64,000 nucleotides of DNA. Origin: Aquarana catesbeiana (taxonomy: Eukaryota > Chordata > Amphibia > Anura > Ranidae). Below the pieces are notes generated by a model. The model ran no database searches. It was not told the origin of the DNA and worked only from the letters and a program-made list of their open reading frames with translations. The DNA is taken from NCBI RefSeq assembly GCF_042186555.1, contig NC_133332.1, positions 211,887,102 to 211,951,101 of the forward strand. Direction: 5' to 3'. This document shows, one piece after another, positions 11,842 through 20,960 of the stretch. Within the stretch, counting starts at the first letter, position 1. Every line of letters begins with the position of its first letter. The position numbers and the translations under genes are program-made.

Positions 11842-11975
11842 TCTGTGCCGCCATACACTAGACTAATGAGGTTACACTTCAACTGCAACTTGCAATTTGT
11901 ATGTTATATTTTTCTGCTGTATTGACATGATTTCGCCCGTTGTTGGTGTTAATAAAGGATTATATTTGAAAAAAA
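11842..11975 (+). other. LINE 3' UTR and A-rich tail
   Basis: After the second inserted element the LINE resumes with TCTGTGCCGCCATACAC and ends in a polyadenylation hexamer (AATAAA, about 11951-11956) and TTTGAAAAAAA, directly before the 14-bp target-site copy at 11976-11989. Confidence 0.7.
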
Positions 11976-12005
11976 GAAAAAAGGTTGAGAAATAATGGTC
12001 TACAC

Positions 12006-12441
12006 TCCAGAAATAGTTCGTAGCAGGCTATTATCTTAAAACTTGTTGGAATTAAATTAAAAACTGAATCGATCAGAAATAATTTTTAGATCTATAAACT
12101 TAAAAATATATAAACCTAAGTGTAACCAATAAATATCAAAGAATTTGAATAAATTAGTACACCTAACCAATGTAATCACAGTCCATTGGAATTCTTAGGT
12201 GCAATGTTCTCACTTATGACTACACAGGCACATTCATAATAAGTATACTGTATATCTAATCTTATTTGATCATCTCATGATGGAAGCCTGTGACAGTCCC
12301 TTAGTTATATTAATCAGAAGATTACAAAAGTGGTGGGTGGGGCAAGATAATAGAAATATTTTTATTAAAAGAAGAGTACTCAGCGCAAGGGACACATCCT
12401 ACTGACTATAGCTTCTATACCTTGTGATGATTTTTTTGTTT
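12006..12441. other. No recognisable feature
   Basis: AT-rich sequence with no reading frame, repeat or RNA gene that I can support. It may be unique intergenic or intronic sequence. Confidence 0.5.
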
Positions 12442-12861
12442 TTAAAGAGGAGTTCCAGTTTTTTAAAAAAAAATACATATATTGTAGCTGCTGAATTTTA
12501 ATATAAGTATACTTGCCTGTCCAGGGATCCCCCAACATCGGCACCCCTGGCCGATTCGTTAGTCGTCTTCGGGTGCAGGCGCCAGCATCTGTAGTAAGGG
12601 AAACAGGAAGTGAAGCCTTATGGCTTCACAGCCTGTTTCGTACTGTGCATGCGCGAGTCGCGCTGCGCTTTCTAAATGGTCCTGCCGTCTTTTGGGACCT
12701 CTATGTGTCCCAGAAGGCAGTGGGGGGAAGGAGGAGGAGGGTCCGGAAATGGCGTAGATCGCCATGTGGCGATCTTACCAGGAAGTGGGAGCAGGTACCT
12801 GTCAAAACCAGGAGGGTGCGAATAAGCGGAGCTTCCCCTTTTGGGTGGACCTCCGCTTTAA
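12442..12861. mobile_element. TTAA-flanked MITE (AAAGCGGAGTTCC family), copy 1
   Basis: TTAA at 12442-12445 and 12858-12861 encloses inverted ends AAAGAGGAGTTCCAG and GGTGGACCTCCGCTTT. Related copies occur at 19769-20201 and 56601-56787. It has no coding capacity; its GC-rich interior gives spurious frames. Confidence 0.8.
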
Positions 12862-12880
12862 TTTTAGCTAAACTTAGGCT

Positions 12881-13262
12881 TTAAAGCTGTAGTAAACTGT
12901 AAAAAAAAAAAAAAAAAAAACTGGTCCCCATGCAGGTTAATGTCATAACGTACTAGTATGACAGACTTGCCTATAAAACAGATCCCTGTCACCGCTGACA
13001 GGGATTCCATTGTCACCCAGTCTTCCTGAATGGCTGAGCTGCGATGACATCACTTCCGCGCTGGAGTCATGATTGCGGCACAGCACTCTCAAGACAGCAG
13101 ACTTGAGTGTGCCATCCATTCATGCGCCAATGACGTCACCGGCTGCTACACATGTGAATATCTCCTAAACAATGCACATTTAAGGGATATAACTGTACGT
13201 ACAGGTAAGCCTTATTATTGCCTGTAAGTACAAGTTAAAAGTAGAGTTTACTACCACTTTAT
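12881..13262. mobile_element. MITE with inverted ends AAAGCTGTAGTAAACT
   Basis: The inverted ends are AAAGCTGTAGTAAACT (from 12883) and AGTTTACTACCACTTT (to 13260). The flanks are TTAA on the left and TTAT on the right, so the duplication is imperfect. A 20-bp A run sits near the left end. No coding potential. Confidence 0.65.
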
Positions 13263-13860
13263 ATCATGTGATAACTGAATCAAATACTACAACAATGTAT
13301 ACAAATAAATATCATAAGGAGCATTAAAAAAAAAATCAGATATACTATAATAAACCATATAGATCACTCCATTCCTTATTTAGATTACATTCAATAGTAT
13401 ACATCCCTAACTTGTATATATTATATTTCATAAATTCCTCTAATTCAATCCATTTTATCAATTTACAAGTTTTTATTTTGTGGAGTTAATCTATCCTGTA
13501 TTAGTACCTCCAAGCTCCTTTGAGATTATAAGGTGGACTTCTGGTTGTTAGTAGTTTGGCAGGGAACAACTCTTTGGAGAGTGCTTGGACACCTGTATTA
13601 ACTCTTTTAGTGCCAACACCATAGAAACGACAGTGGTGGCTTTGGGATGTACCGTAAATCTGATGAGTCAAATGGATGCAGTCTGGCAACTTTGCAGTTG
13701 CTGGGTCGCTTCCACAAACCCATTTACTGCCATTATCACTCGACCCCCTCCGCTTGTTTGCCCCGCCCCCAGCATGTTTCCCAGGTTCCACGCTTCCATC
13801 AGCAGATCTGGGACTAGCATGGCATGTATGCCGGGTAGAGAGGAGGGGGATCAGTGAACG
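13263..13860. other. No recognisable gene
   Basis: Mixed AT-rich and moderate-GC sequence. Short overlapping frames on both strands around 13500-13860 have no recognisable domains. Nothing else stands out. Confidence 0.4.
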
Positions 13861-14041
13861 GTAAAGCAAAAATCGCTATCTCTGTGTAAGCGGGTGCAGA
13901 AGACAGTGGAAATCCCATAGTAACTCAATGGGTGAGGTCACTTCCCAGCCGTTGTCGGCTGTCTCCCGTACAAAGCTTCCACCACTTGTGACCAGACTGG
14001 AGTGGCTTCAGAAAAGGTATGTATAGCGATTTTTGCTTTAC
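13861..14041. mobile_element. Short MITE with perfect 19-bp inverted ends
   Basis: GTAAAGCAAAAATCGCTAT at 13861-13879 is matched exactly in inverse by ATAGCGATTTTTGCTTTAC at 14023-14041. The element is 181 bp with no coding potential. I could not identify a target-site duplication. Confidence 0.75.
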
Positions 14042-14379
14042 AGGGCTAGAAAGGTTAGTCTTAGATTGTGGCTGCAAGTGAATTTAGAGATTTTAGTTTA
14101 GATTGAACTTTACACTGTTATTAAAAAAAAAAAATGTAAAAAAAAAAAAAAATTGGTTATAGCCAAGTTCTTGGCCCTAAATACATTTGATTCCCCCACC
14201 CCCACGCTTGTAAGAATGTAAATGGATGTGTCGCAGGTGCCTACGCACAAAAACGTTGCTTGTGCTGCACGTTACATATCATCGCACACACCGATCAATA
14301 ATTCTAGGCCCATTATTCACAGTTAACTCTAAATTGATGACCTGTACAGGCTTTTAAATCATTCTCTATTTAAAATATA
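14042..14379. other. No recognisable feature
   Basis: Contains two A-rich runs (about 14120-14155) and otherwise unassigned AT-rich sequence. Confidence 0.4.
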
Positions 14380-15240
14380 GGGTACTGAAGTACGTACGTA
14401 TTCTTCCTCGGCTGTTTCCCAAGATTAAGATGTAGGGGAGGGCATTCCAGTGATCCTGGTGGTACTGAAATGGCCCAGAAGAACTTTGTACTCTGACATC
14501 CTCCAACTCCTGGGGCACTCTTCATGGGCTCCTCCCGACTGGCCCACCCAATCTGTTGTCCCGAGAGCCTCGCTACCATCATGCTTCTCAGTTGTTGGCT
14601 TTGACGGCTTGGCTGTTGAAGCCTAGGTTCTAAGGGATCTTTTGGACTTGGTTATTTCTAAATTTTTGAAGGCTAGGAAGTTGACTTTTTGGAAGATCTA
14701 TCATTGCACTTGGAAGGCTTACTTTGCATGGTGAAAGAGATGGAAGTCTATCCTAGGAGGCACTCCATGGGATGTATCCTGTGACTTCTTCAGTCTGGTT
14801 TAGTGCTTGGCCTTGAGTACCCTCAAGGGTCAAATTTCAGCATTGGCTATTTTTCAGAGAACGTTTGCTGAAAGTTTTTGTGCAAGTGGAAATTCACATA
14901 CTTTAGCGCCCTCATTTGTTCCCCAGTGTTGCCATGGGATCTTAATATGGTCTTGTCAGCTCTACAGAGGCCTCCCCTCAAACTCATCTGGGATACTACC
15001 TTGGCTGACCTTACTTACAAGGTGGTTTTTCCCATGACTGACATCAGCGAGACGGGTCTTGAGGCTGGCGGCTTTATCTTGTAGAGAAAGCCTTTCCTTG
15101 CTCTATATACGTATAAGGTGGTTCTGAGACCTCAGACCTTCTCCCTCCCCCAAGGTGGTTTCTTTCATTCCACTTTAATCAGGACTTTGTCCTGCCCCTA
15201 AACTTCCCAAGGTCTCTTTCCAATTTTTCTTGTAAATGTT
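14380..15240 (+). pseudogene. DIRS-type retroelement fragment: tyrosine recombinase region
   Basis: With frameshifts allowed, the + strand reads the end of a DIRS pol and the N-terminal recombinase domain. There are segments resembling KARKLTFWKIYHCTWKAY (about 14670-14735), LKGQISALAIF (about 14822-14855), LSALQRPPLKLIWD (about 14954-14995) and LADLTYKVVF (about 15002-15030). The equivalents in the antisense DIRS copy at 32.2-33.3 kb are easy to align. The catalytic C-terminus (HxxR...Y) is absent. No intact frame remains. Confidence 0.65.
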
Positions 15241-15420
15241 AGTGTTGCGCTGCTTAAAATAACCACCAAACTATAGCGACACCTTACTTCTATATGTGAC
15301 TATGCCACTTAAGGACAGGCCTATTTAGGCACTTTTTGTTTACAATTAAAACTGGTATTTTTTTTTTTTTTGATAGAAAATTGATTAATTGAAAAATTGA
15401 TTTTTTGATAGAAAATTTAT

Positions 15421-15707
15421 AGTAACCTGTAAACATTTGTAAAGCGTTACCTATGGAGATTTTTAAGTAGCGTAGTTTAGCGCCATTGCACAAGTGTGCT
15501 CAGTTTTCAAGCATGACATGTTAGGTAGCTATTTGCTCAGTGCAACATCATCTTTCACAGTTTCCCCAAAATTGGGTTATATAGTGTGTTTTTTTTTTTT
15601 AATTCATTAAAAGTATATATTTTTTACCAAATAAACGCATTTGAAAAACCGCTGCGTAAATACCATGTGACATAAAAAACTGCAACGACCATTTTATTCT
15701 ATAGGGC

Positions 15708-15763
<56 letters not shown>

Positions 15764-16316
15764 TAGAGATATATATATATAGATAGAGATATATATATAT
15801 AGATAGAGATATATATATATAGATAGAGATATATATATATAGATAGAGATATATATATATAGATAGAGATATATATATATATATAGATAGAGATATATAT
15901 ATATAGATAGAGATATATATATATAGATAGATAGATAGAGATATATATATATATATATATATATCTCTATCTCTCTATCTATACATATATATATATATAT
16001 ATATATAGATAGATATATATATATCAGAGGCCCTATAGAATAAAATGGTCGTTGCAGTTTTTTATGTCACATGGTATTTACGCAGCGGTTTTTCAAATGC
16101 GTTTATTTGGTAAAAAATATATACTTTTAATGAATTAAAAAAAAAAAACACACTATATAACCCAATTTTGGGGAAACTGTGAAAGATGATGTTGCACTGA
16201 GCAAATAGCTACCTAACATGTCATGCTTGAAAACTGAGCACACTTGTGCAATGGCGCTAAACTACGCTACTTAAAAATCTCCATAGGTAACGCTTTACAA
16301 ATGTTTACAGGTTACT
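15421..16316. repeat. Perfect 296-bp inverted repeat around a low-complexity core
   Basis: The sequence at 15421-15716 recurs as its exact reverse complement at 16021-16316. Even the 12-base T/A runs match in length. The arms are normal MITE sequence (for example ATCTCCATAGGTAACGC and AATGGTCGTTGCAG). The core is 304 bp of TA-rich microsatellite. Confidence 0.95.
15712..16025. repeat. (TA)n and AGATAGAGATATATATAT microsatellite
   Basis: A run of TA dinucleotides (15712-15760) is followed by about eight copies of an 18-22-bp compound unit AGATAGAGATATATATAT, then more TA/TATC repeats. It sits exactly at the centre of the inverted repeat. Confidence 0.95.
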
Positions 16317-16510
16317 AGTATAGAGTTAGAGGAGGGCTAGTGCTCTTTATATATTGCTCTTGCTATAAGGTTTGTGGTGATACCTGACATGTGTGATGTG
16401 AACACCGTTTACATACGTGGGCATGACTTTCCGACGTCTATTGGAATTGTGAAGCGCGTCTAGGCGTGACCACATTATTTTTACGGGTTTTTTTAATCAC
16501 TTTTAGTGCG

Positions 16511-16605
16511 GTCACAAGAAATGTAAACATCTCTTGTGACAACAATAAAGCATGGCAGGTCCTCTTTATGGAGAGATCTGGGGTCCATAAGACCCCAGAT
16601 CTCTC
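16511..16605. other. Conserved pair of stem-loops in the MITE core
   Basis: Stem 1 pairs GTCACAAG (16511-16518) with CTTGTGAC (16533-16540) around AAATGTAAACATCT. Stem 2 pairs GAGAGATCTGGGGTC (16571-16585) with GACCCCAGATCTCTC (16591-16605) around a 5-nt loop. The same pair is found at 28883-28978, 30481-30570, 37404-37482 (order inverted), 47684-47779 and 51490-51600, with changes on one side mirrored on the other. Confidence 0.75.
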
Positions 16606-17069
16606 CTCTACAATGGAAAACATCAGATATCAGATAAAAAAAAAAACACAATCTAATGCTTTACCAAAAAATAAAAATGGCCTTGTTTACTTCGGCTGTG
16701 AATCGGAAGTGACGTCACGACTGACAATTATTGCACTTCAGACAATAGCTTCTAATATGGTCTGGTACAGCTCAGGACACCACTCAAACAGAACACAAAA
16801 CTATTTCCTAGTACTGACATCACCAAGCTACGCCCCACGTGTATCGTCACTATTGTCGAAGTGGTTAAAGGAACATTAAGAAGCAAGGGTTTACCCAACG
16901 CATGACCATGAGAACGCCTGTGCTATAGTTCAGTTTGATATTGTCTTTTTTTTTTTTTATTATTGGAATTTGTCCATATACGCTTTAGGAAAATTTCAGG
17001 TGCAGGTCATCCCCAGAGCATATCCAAGGTACTCTGTGAGCAATGTAAAAGAGAGAGGGAGGCACACAT

Positions 17070-17542
17070 AAGTGCAATATTATAAAGTTATTTTAATAGC
17101 GCAAACATAAATGCACTTACAGAAATGAAGGTATCATAGGCATATCTGTCAGGTAAAGGATAATCCTTGAGGGGTGCCAGCAATCTGTTTTTTTCCCCAG
17201 CGAACAGCTGTATTTCTCTACTGGCCAGTAGAAGGAGCTGTATGCTCCGAGCGCGTAGCCTTTTGTGTCTCTCTTCCTTTCCTCCACACATTGAGGTCCG
17301 CCCACCGGATGACGTCATTTCCCCAGTACAATCCAAGCCAGGCAGCTGAGATCACCTTCACTTCCTGCCCTGCAGACCGCATCCTGTGCAGTAAGAAAAT
17401 ACAGCTGATCGCTGGGGGAAAAACTGATTGCTGGCACCCCTCAAGGATTATCCTTTACCTGACAGATATGCCTATGATACCTTCATTTCTGTAAGTGCAT
17501 TTATGTTTGCACTATTAAAATAACGTTTATAATACTGCACTT
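17070..17542. repeat. Fold-back element with about 148-bp arms
   Basis: The left arm (17070-17217) and right arm (17394-17542) are near-perfect reverse complements, for example AATGAAGGTATCATAGGCAT against ATGCCTATGATACCTTCATT. Purine-rich direct repeats (AGAGAGGGAGGCACAC and AGAGAGGGAGGGAGGCGCAC) flank it and may be a target-site duplication. The unpaired centre contains no gene. Confidence 0.75.
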
Positions 17543-17570
17543 AGAGAGGGAGGGAGGCGCACCTCTTGTT

Positions 17571-17875
17571 AATAAAGGAACGTGCCCTGTACTGTATGAT
17601 TTAAAAAATGGGATTTTGGAGATTTTATCTATTTTTCTTGGAAATACAGTACCATCTGTCCTGGTGTTTTTCTTTTATTGCTTGCAAAAAAAACTGAGAA
17701 TTGCTTGGAGTAGAAGGGGCTATATGAGATGTCCCACAGTTATGTTTGCCAGTGTCCAATCACCTGAAGGTGGCTGTGCATAAACCAGTGTTTATGTTTA
17801 AAGGGGCCTGTGCCCTGTACTGTACTTCCAAAAAAAAATATTTTACAGGCAAGTCAAAAATCCCATTTTGCAGCG
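17571..17875. mobile_element. Possible DIRS terminal-region remnant
   Basis: GTGCCCTGTACTGTA occurs at about 17582 and again at about 17810. The phrase GTCCAATCACCTGAAGGTGG resembles, inverted, CACCATCAGGTGATTGGGCA in the DIRS terminus at about 31859-31880. There is no coding capacity. The assignment rests on these short resemblances only. Confidence 0.35.
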
Positions 17876-17903
17876 TCTATGCATCTCTCTCAGTAAGGTT
17901 TCC

Positions 17904-18399
17904 TTAAAGTGGATGTAAACCTGATTCGTGAAATTTGAGCTGGGCACATATATCTGTAGTGTTTTCTTATCTCTCTTCAGAGCACTAAGTCCCATGGTTT
18001 TGTCCTGCTCCATTCCTCTGTTATCAGCATGATAACTTCTCACAAGTGCTCTGACACATGAGATAAAATCAGCCTGAAATTTGTGTTGTGGGAGGTTGCT
18101 ATAAATAGATTAGCAGAGAACTGAACTATTCACAAAACAGCTCTGCAAGTCTCTGCCTATGTGGAGTGGGGGTGTGTGCCTTTCCTCCAATCAGATTTCT
18201 TGGCTGTGTGCCCAGACTTCACACTCAGTGCTGAACAGAAAGAAAAATCTGTAACACCATGTGCACTTTCTAAAGAATATATAAAGCTGGACATCACATA
18301 TACATGCAAAACTTATGTAGGGATATTTGTTTCATCCCTGTGTATCATCTGAGGCTGTTCACTTCACTGGGTATATGTGAAGGTTTACATCTACTTTAA
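17904..18399. mobile_element. TTAA-flanked MITE just upstream of the GPSM1 exon
   Basis: TTAA at 17904-17907 and 18396-18399 encloses inverted ends AAAGTGGATGTAAACCT and AGGTTTACATCTACTTT. It ends 75 bp before the splice acceptor-exon boundary at 18475, so it occupies the sequence where a branch point and upstream splicing elements would normally begin. No coding potential. Confidence 0.8.
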
Positions 18400-18474
18400 A
18401 CATTAGAGATTCCCCTTAGTAGGAGAAAGGAGAACTAACACATGACCACCAATGATGCATTTTTGTTCTTCCAG

Positions 18475-18683
18475 CTGCCTCTTCACTCATGGCATCTCCT
18501 CAGACAGAAGAATTCTTTGACCTGATTGCCAGCTCACAGAGCAGGCGACTGGATGACCAGAGAGCGAGCGTAGGGAACTTGCCAGGTCTACGACTAACAC
18601 ATAACAACATGGGTCATCTAAAGGTGGAAGGTGACCAGCAAGAGCCAGGTGATGAATTCTTCAATATGCTGATGAAATGTCAG
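18475..18683 (+). CDS. gpsm1: GPSM1 (AGS3), penultimate coding exon (partial gene)
   Basis: The encoded protein binds GDP-loaded G-alpha-i through GoLoco motifs, acting as a guanine-nucleotide dissociation inhibitor in receptor-independent G-protein signalling and spindle orientation. The exon begins after a TTCTTCCAG acceptor (AG 18473-18474), completing a split codon, and ends at Q (18681-18683) before the donor GTAAGT. It encodes one full GoLoco (TEEFFDLIASSQSRRLDDQR, with the DQR arginine finger) and the first half of the next (GDEFFNMLMKCQ). Family knowledge: the following exon's C-terminus fits AGS3 rather than its paralogue LGN (GPSM2). Upstream exons, including the TPR domain, are not seen in this window. 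An internal ATG at 18489 is not a start codon. Confidence 0.92.
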
Positions 18684-18699
18684 GTAAGTGGACCATCTG

Positions 18700-19080
18700 T
18701 ACAACAAATATAATTCTTGTCATGGTTGCAGCTAACTGTATGTAAAAAAAAAAAAAAAAAAAAAAAGCAGAACAATTTTAGGACAAAGTAACAGGTTCTT
18801 TTTATAACACAGTTTCTTCACTATTATTTACTTACCTTCCACATGAAACTCTGCCACCAGCCGGAGCTTTGTGAAATAACCGATACTTCTGGGTATAGGG
18901 GAGCATGTTACCCTCTTCCATTTCACCCTCTACACAGTGCACAAAGCCTCGATGGCCAATCACAAAGAGTAAGCACTGCCACACGGTGACTGCAAAAATG
19001 TCCTAAGTTCCACTGCAAGTGAACAAAGGATAGGATTTTTGTACTCCCCATGAAATCCTTTTTCTTAAAGTTATTAAAGG
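18700..19080. other. No recognisable feature
   Basis: A 22-bp A run at about 18743-18764, then unassigned intronic sequence. Confidence 0.4.
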
Positions 19081-19768
19081 GATAAAGGAAGTATTTCACA
19101 TTCCATTCAGGTTATATTGTCACCTACAGGCCAGCCCAGGATAAGCCATCCTAATACCAGTCTGCCTCCGTTTTTTAGCAAGCAGTAACAAGAGCATAAT
19201 CAAAACTACAGAGCAATAGGACCTGTGTCCCTTAGTGGACTCCAAGAAAAGGATTTTGTAGAAAAACCCTATTTTATTTTCCATCCAGTGAGGGAGACGG
19301 TACCTTCGCCTTCGGAACATCAAAAAGCAGTTCAACTGAGAGCTAGGAACAACTGCTAACAGGGCTAGTATTAACAAAGAAACTGGGGACTGTTTACAGC
19401 TTAAAAGCCCCCTGAAGGATCCAAGCTGGCGCTGGATGAGGCCTCAACCCCTGCTCGGTAACAAGAATATAAAAACAAGACCGGTGGTAATTTAGTATGG
19501 GGAAAACCATACCTGTCGCCAGAAAATAGCCACATAATTAGTAAGGAAAGTCTGACGGGGGAGTGAAAATCCCAAACCAGATGCCTTAAGTCTAGAAACT
19601 GGTCCACCTGTCCAACCGGAATGGAACAAAAATAAAATCCCTACAGTGCTCAGTCAGTGTTGAGAGGAAAAAAACTCATAGCCTGATCAGCAAGGAAAAG
19701 GAATGCCCCTCGGAGAGCTGGGACTGGACCTCAGAATTATGTCCTGGTAGGGAGAGATCAGAGCCACC
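19081..19768. mobile_element. Probable DIRS terminal remnant, split by a MITE
   Basis: ACCTGTGTCCCTTAGTGGAC followed by TCCAAGAAAAGGATTTTGTA (about 19220-19260) resembles the DIRS terminal motif CTGTGTCCCATGATGTATTC followed by CCAAGAAAAGGATTTTACAG at about 32002-32042. The unit seems to continue at 20202-20500 beyond the MITE at 19769-20201. No coding domains are readable. Confidence 0.4.
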
Positions 19769-20201
19769 TTAAAGCGGAGTTCCACTCAAAAGTGGATCTT
19801 CCGCTCGTTGTACTGGTGCCACATTTGGCACTTTTCGGGGGGGGATACCTGTCTTTCACAGGTATCCTGTTCCCACTTCCACGACTGAGGCTCCCGGGTA
19901 TTGATGTCACTGCCCAGGCTCTCTCCTCCTTCCCCAGCAGCTGGGCCAGTAGGAGAGAGGAGTGGAGCCTCGTGCATGTGCAGTAGGGTTCCTGGCGTGA
20001 AGCTGTAAGGCTTTACTGCCGGGTTCCCTTATTCGCAATGGAGGCGGCATGCACCCGACAGCTGATGGAAACATCAGCTGCGGTGCCGACATCGCTGGAC
20101 GCCAGGACAGGTAAGTGGCCTGTTCTTAAATGTCAGCAGCAGCAGTATGTGCAGCTGCTGGCTTTTAATTTTTGCAGCGGTGGGCGGACCTCCACTTTTA
20201 A
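19769..20201. mobile_element. TTAA-flanked MITE (AAAGCGGAGTTCC family), copy 2
   Basis: TTAA at 19769-19772 and 20198-20201. The inverted ends are AAAGCGGAGTTCCACTC and GGGCGGACCTCCACTTTT. The GC-rich centre, as in copy 1, yields meaningless short frames. Confidence 0.85.
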
Positions 20202-20573
20202 GTGAGAAAGCGGCCCTAGGCTGCACCTGATCCCATAATGGGTCCAAGAGAAAGATTCCATGCGTGCAGTGGCTGTCAGGACAGGCACATCCCACATCTG
20301 TAGTCGATGGCTACCAGTGAAGGATGGGTAAGATGAACTTAGGGTAGAACTATATCTAAAGAGTATACCATTGGTACCTAAGAACACAAAGAACCAATGT
20401 TTGATCCTTAGGAATCAGCATGGTCAAATGACATTAGGCACATGGGAACTCCCCATACAAAATATAAGCAGGGGAACAAAGGTAGATATCTTACCCAAAT
20501 TTTTGAAAGTAAAAAAAATGCAGACTTGATAGAGCTGAGGACCAGTTCAGTTTCCACCTATCTATATCTATCG
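20202..20573. other. Continuation of the DIRS-like remnant
   Basis: No gene. It probably continues the decayed element of 19081-19768, since the MITE between them has a clean TTAA duplication. The identity of this half is uncertain. Confidence 0.3.
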
Positions 20574-20960
20574 GCAGGGGTCGGCAACCCGTCAGTTGAT
20601 GGCAGATGAGTAAACCGCAATCCTTCCTTGCCGATCCCAGAACTTGGACAGGAGGGGCAGCATTTATTGGTAATGACTCCCTTTCCTCCTGCGGCTGCTG
20701 AAAGATGCCTTTTCTCCTCTCCCTCCCGCCGGAATCTAGGGACTGCAAGAGGAAAGAGGATCAGTACCAGTATCTTCTTCTTTTTCCTCTTTCTTCTTCT
20801 TTTTTTCTTGTTCTTTCTTTTTCTTCTTTCTTTATCTTCTTCCCCAAATCCGGCTGCTACAGGGAGTGGAATGGATAGAAGAATGTCATTTACTGCCCCT
20901 TCCTTTCCTGAATGAACACAGTGAGTGAGCAGTACCACTCACTCACTGTGCTCATTCACA
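20574..20960. mobile_element. hAT-like fragment (CAGGGGTCGGCAACC end) with a pyrimidine tract
   Basis: CAGGGGTCGGCAACCC at about 20575 matches the inverted end of the hAT element at 38913-39749 (GGGTTGTCGACCCCTG). No matching right end was found. A TTCTTC/TTTCTT-rich tract covers about 20776-20845. The reading frames here are low-complexity artefacts. Confidence 0.45.

Larger units (their letters stand above)
905..11975 (+). mobile_element. Tx1/L1-type LINE, interrupted by two TTAA elements
   Basis: A 14-bp direct repeat GAAAAAAGGTTGAG at 891-904 and 11976-11989 brackets the element, as expected for a target-primed retrotransposon. It carries a short 5' leader, ORF1, ORF2 with endonuclease, reverse transcriptase and a C-terminal cysteine-rich motif, and a 3' tail containing AATAAA followed by A-rich sequence (about 11951-11975). 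Without the inserts (3190-8531 and about 10949-11841) it is roughly 4.8 kb. Frameshifts and stops show it is dead. The L1/Tx1 assignment rests on domain order and motifs; a finer clade name would need a search. Confidence 0.85.
402..12005. mobile_element. hAT-like MITE split by a LINE (outermost layer of a nest)
   Basis: An 8-bp direct repeat GTCTACAC occurs at 402-409 and again at 11998-12005, the size expected of a hAT target-site duplication. Just inside it the left end begins CAGCCATTTTCAAC. The right end, read from outside, is CATTATTTCTCAACC, a diverged inverted repeat of it. Only about 500 bp (410-904 plus 11976-11997) belong to the MITE; everything between is a later insertion. No coding capacity is recognised in the MITE itself. 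Confidence 0.65.
15298..16868. mobile_element. TTAA-type MITE containing a perfect inverted duplication
   Basis: The right end GAAGTGGTTAA (TTAA 16865-16868) and left end CCACTTAAGGACAGGCCTAT match the piggyBac-like MITE family, though the left TTAA is altered. The interior has the family's conserved segments, including the two stem-loops (16511-16540 and 16571-16605). It also holds a 296-bp inverted duplication around a microsatellite (separate entries). Confidence 0.8.

Noticed and set aside
12513..12884. Arg-rich 123-codon frame
   Set aside because: It lies entirely inside a TTAA MITE; copies of the family elsewhere do not keep the frame.
17088..17494. Similar frames on opposite strands ending MPMIPSFL
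   Set aside because: They are mirror translations of the two arms of a fold-back repeat, not paralogous genes.
18489..18713. ATG at 18489 as the start of a small independent protein
   Set aside because: The frame is open upstream to a splice acceptor, the sequence is GPSM1 GoLoco coding, and the apparent extension past 18683 is intronic after a consensus donor.
20628..20938. Reading frames rich in Lys/Arg or Phe/Leu
   Set aside because: They come from the TTCTTC/TTTCTT pyrimidine tract; low complexity only.
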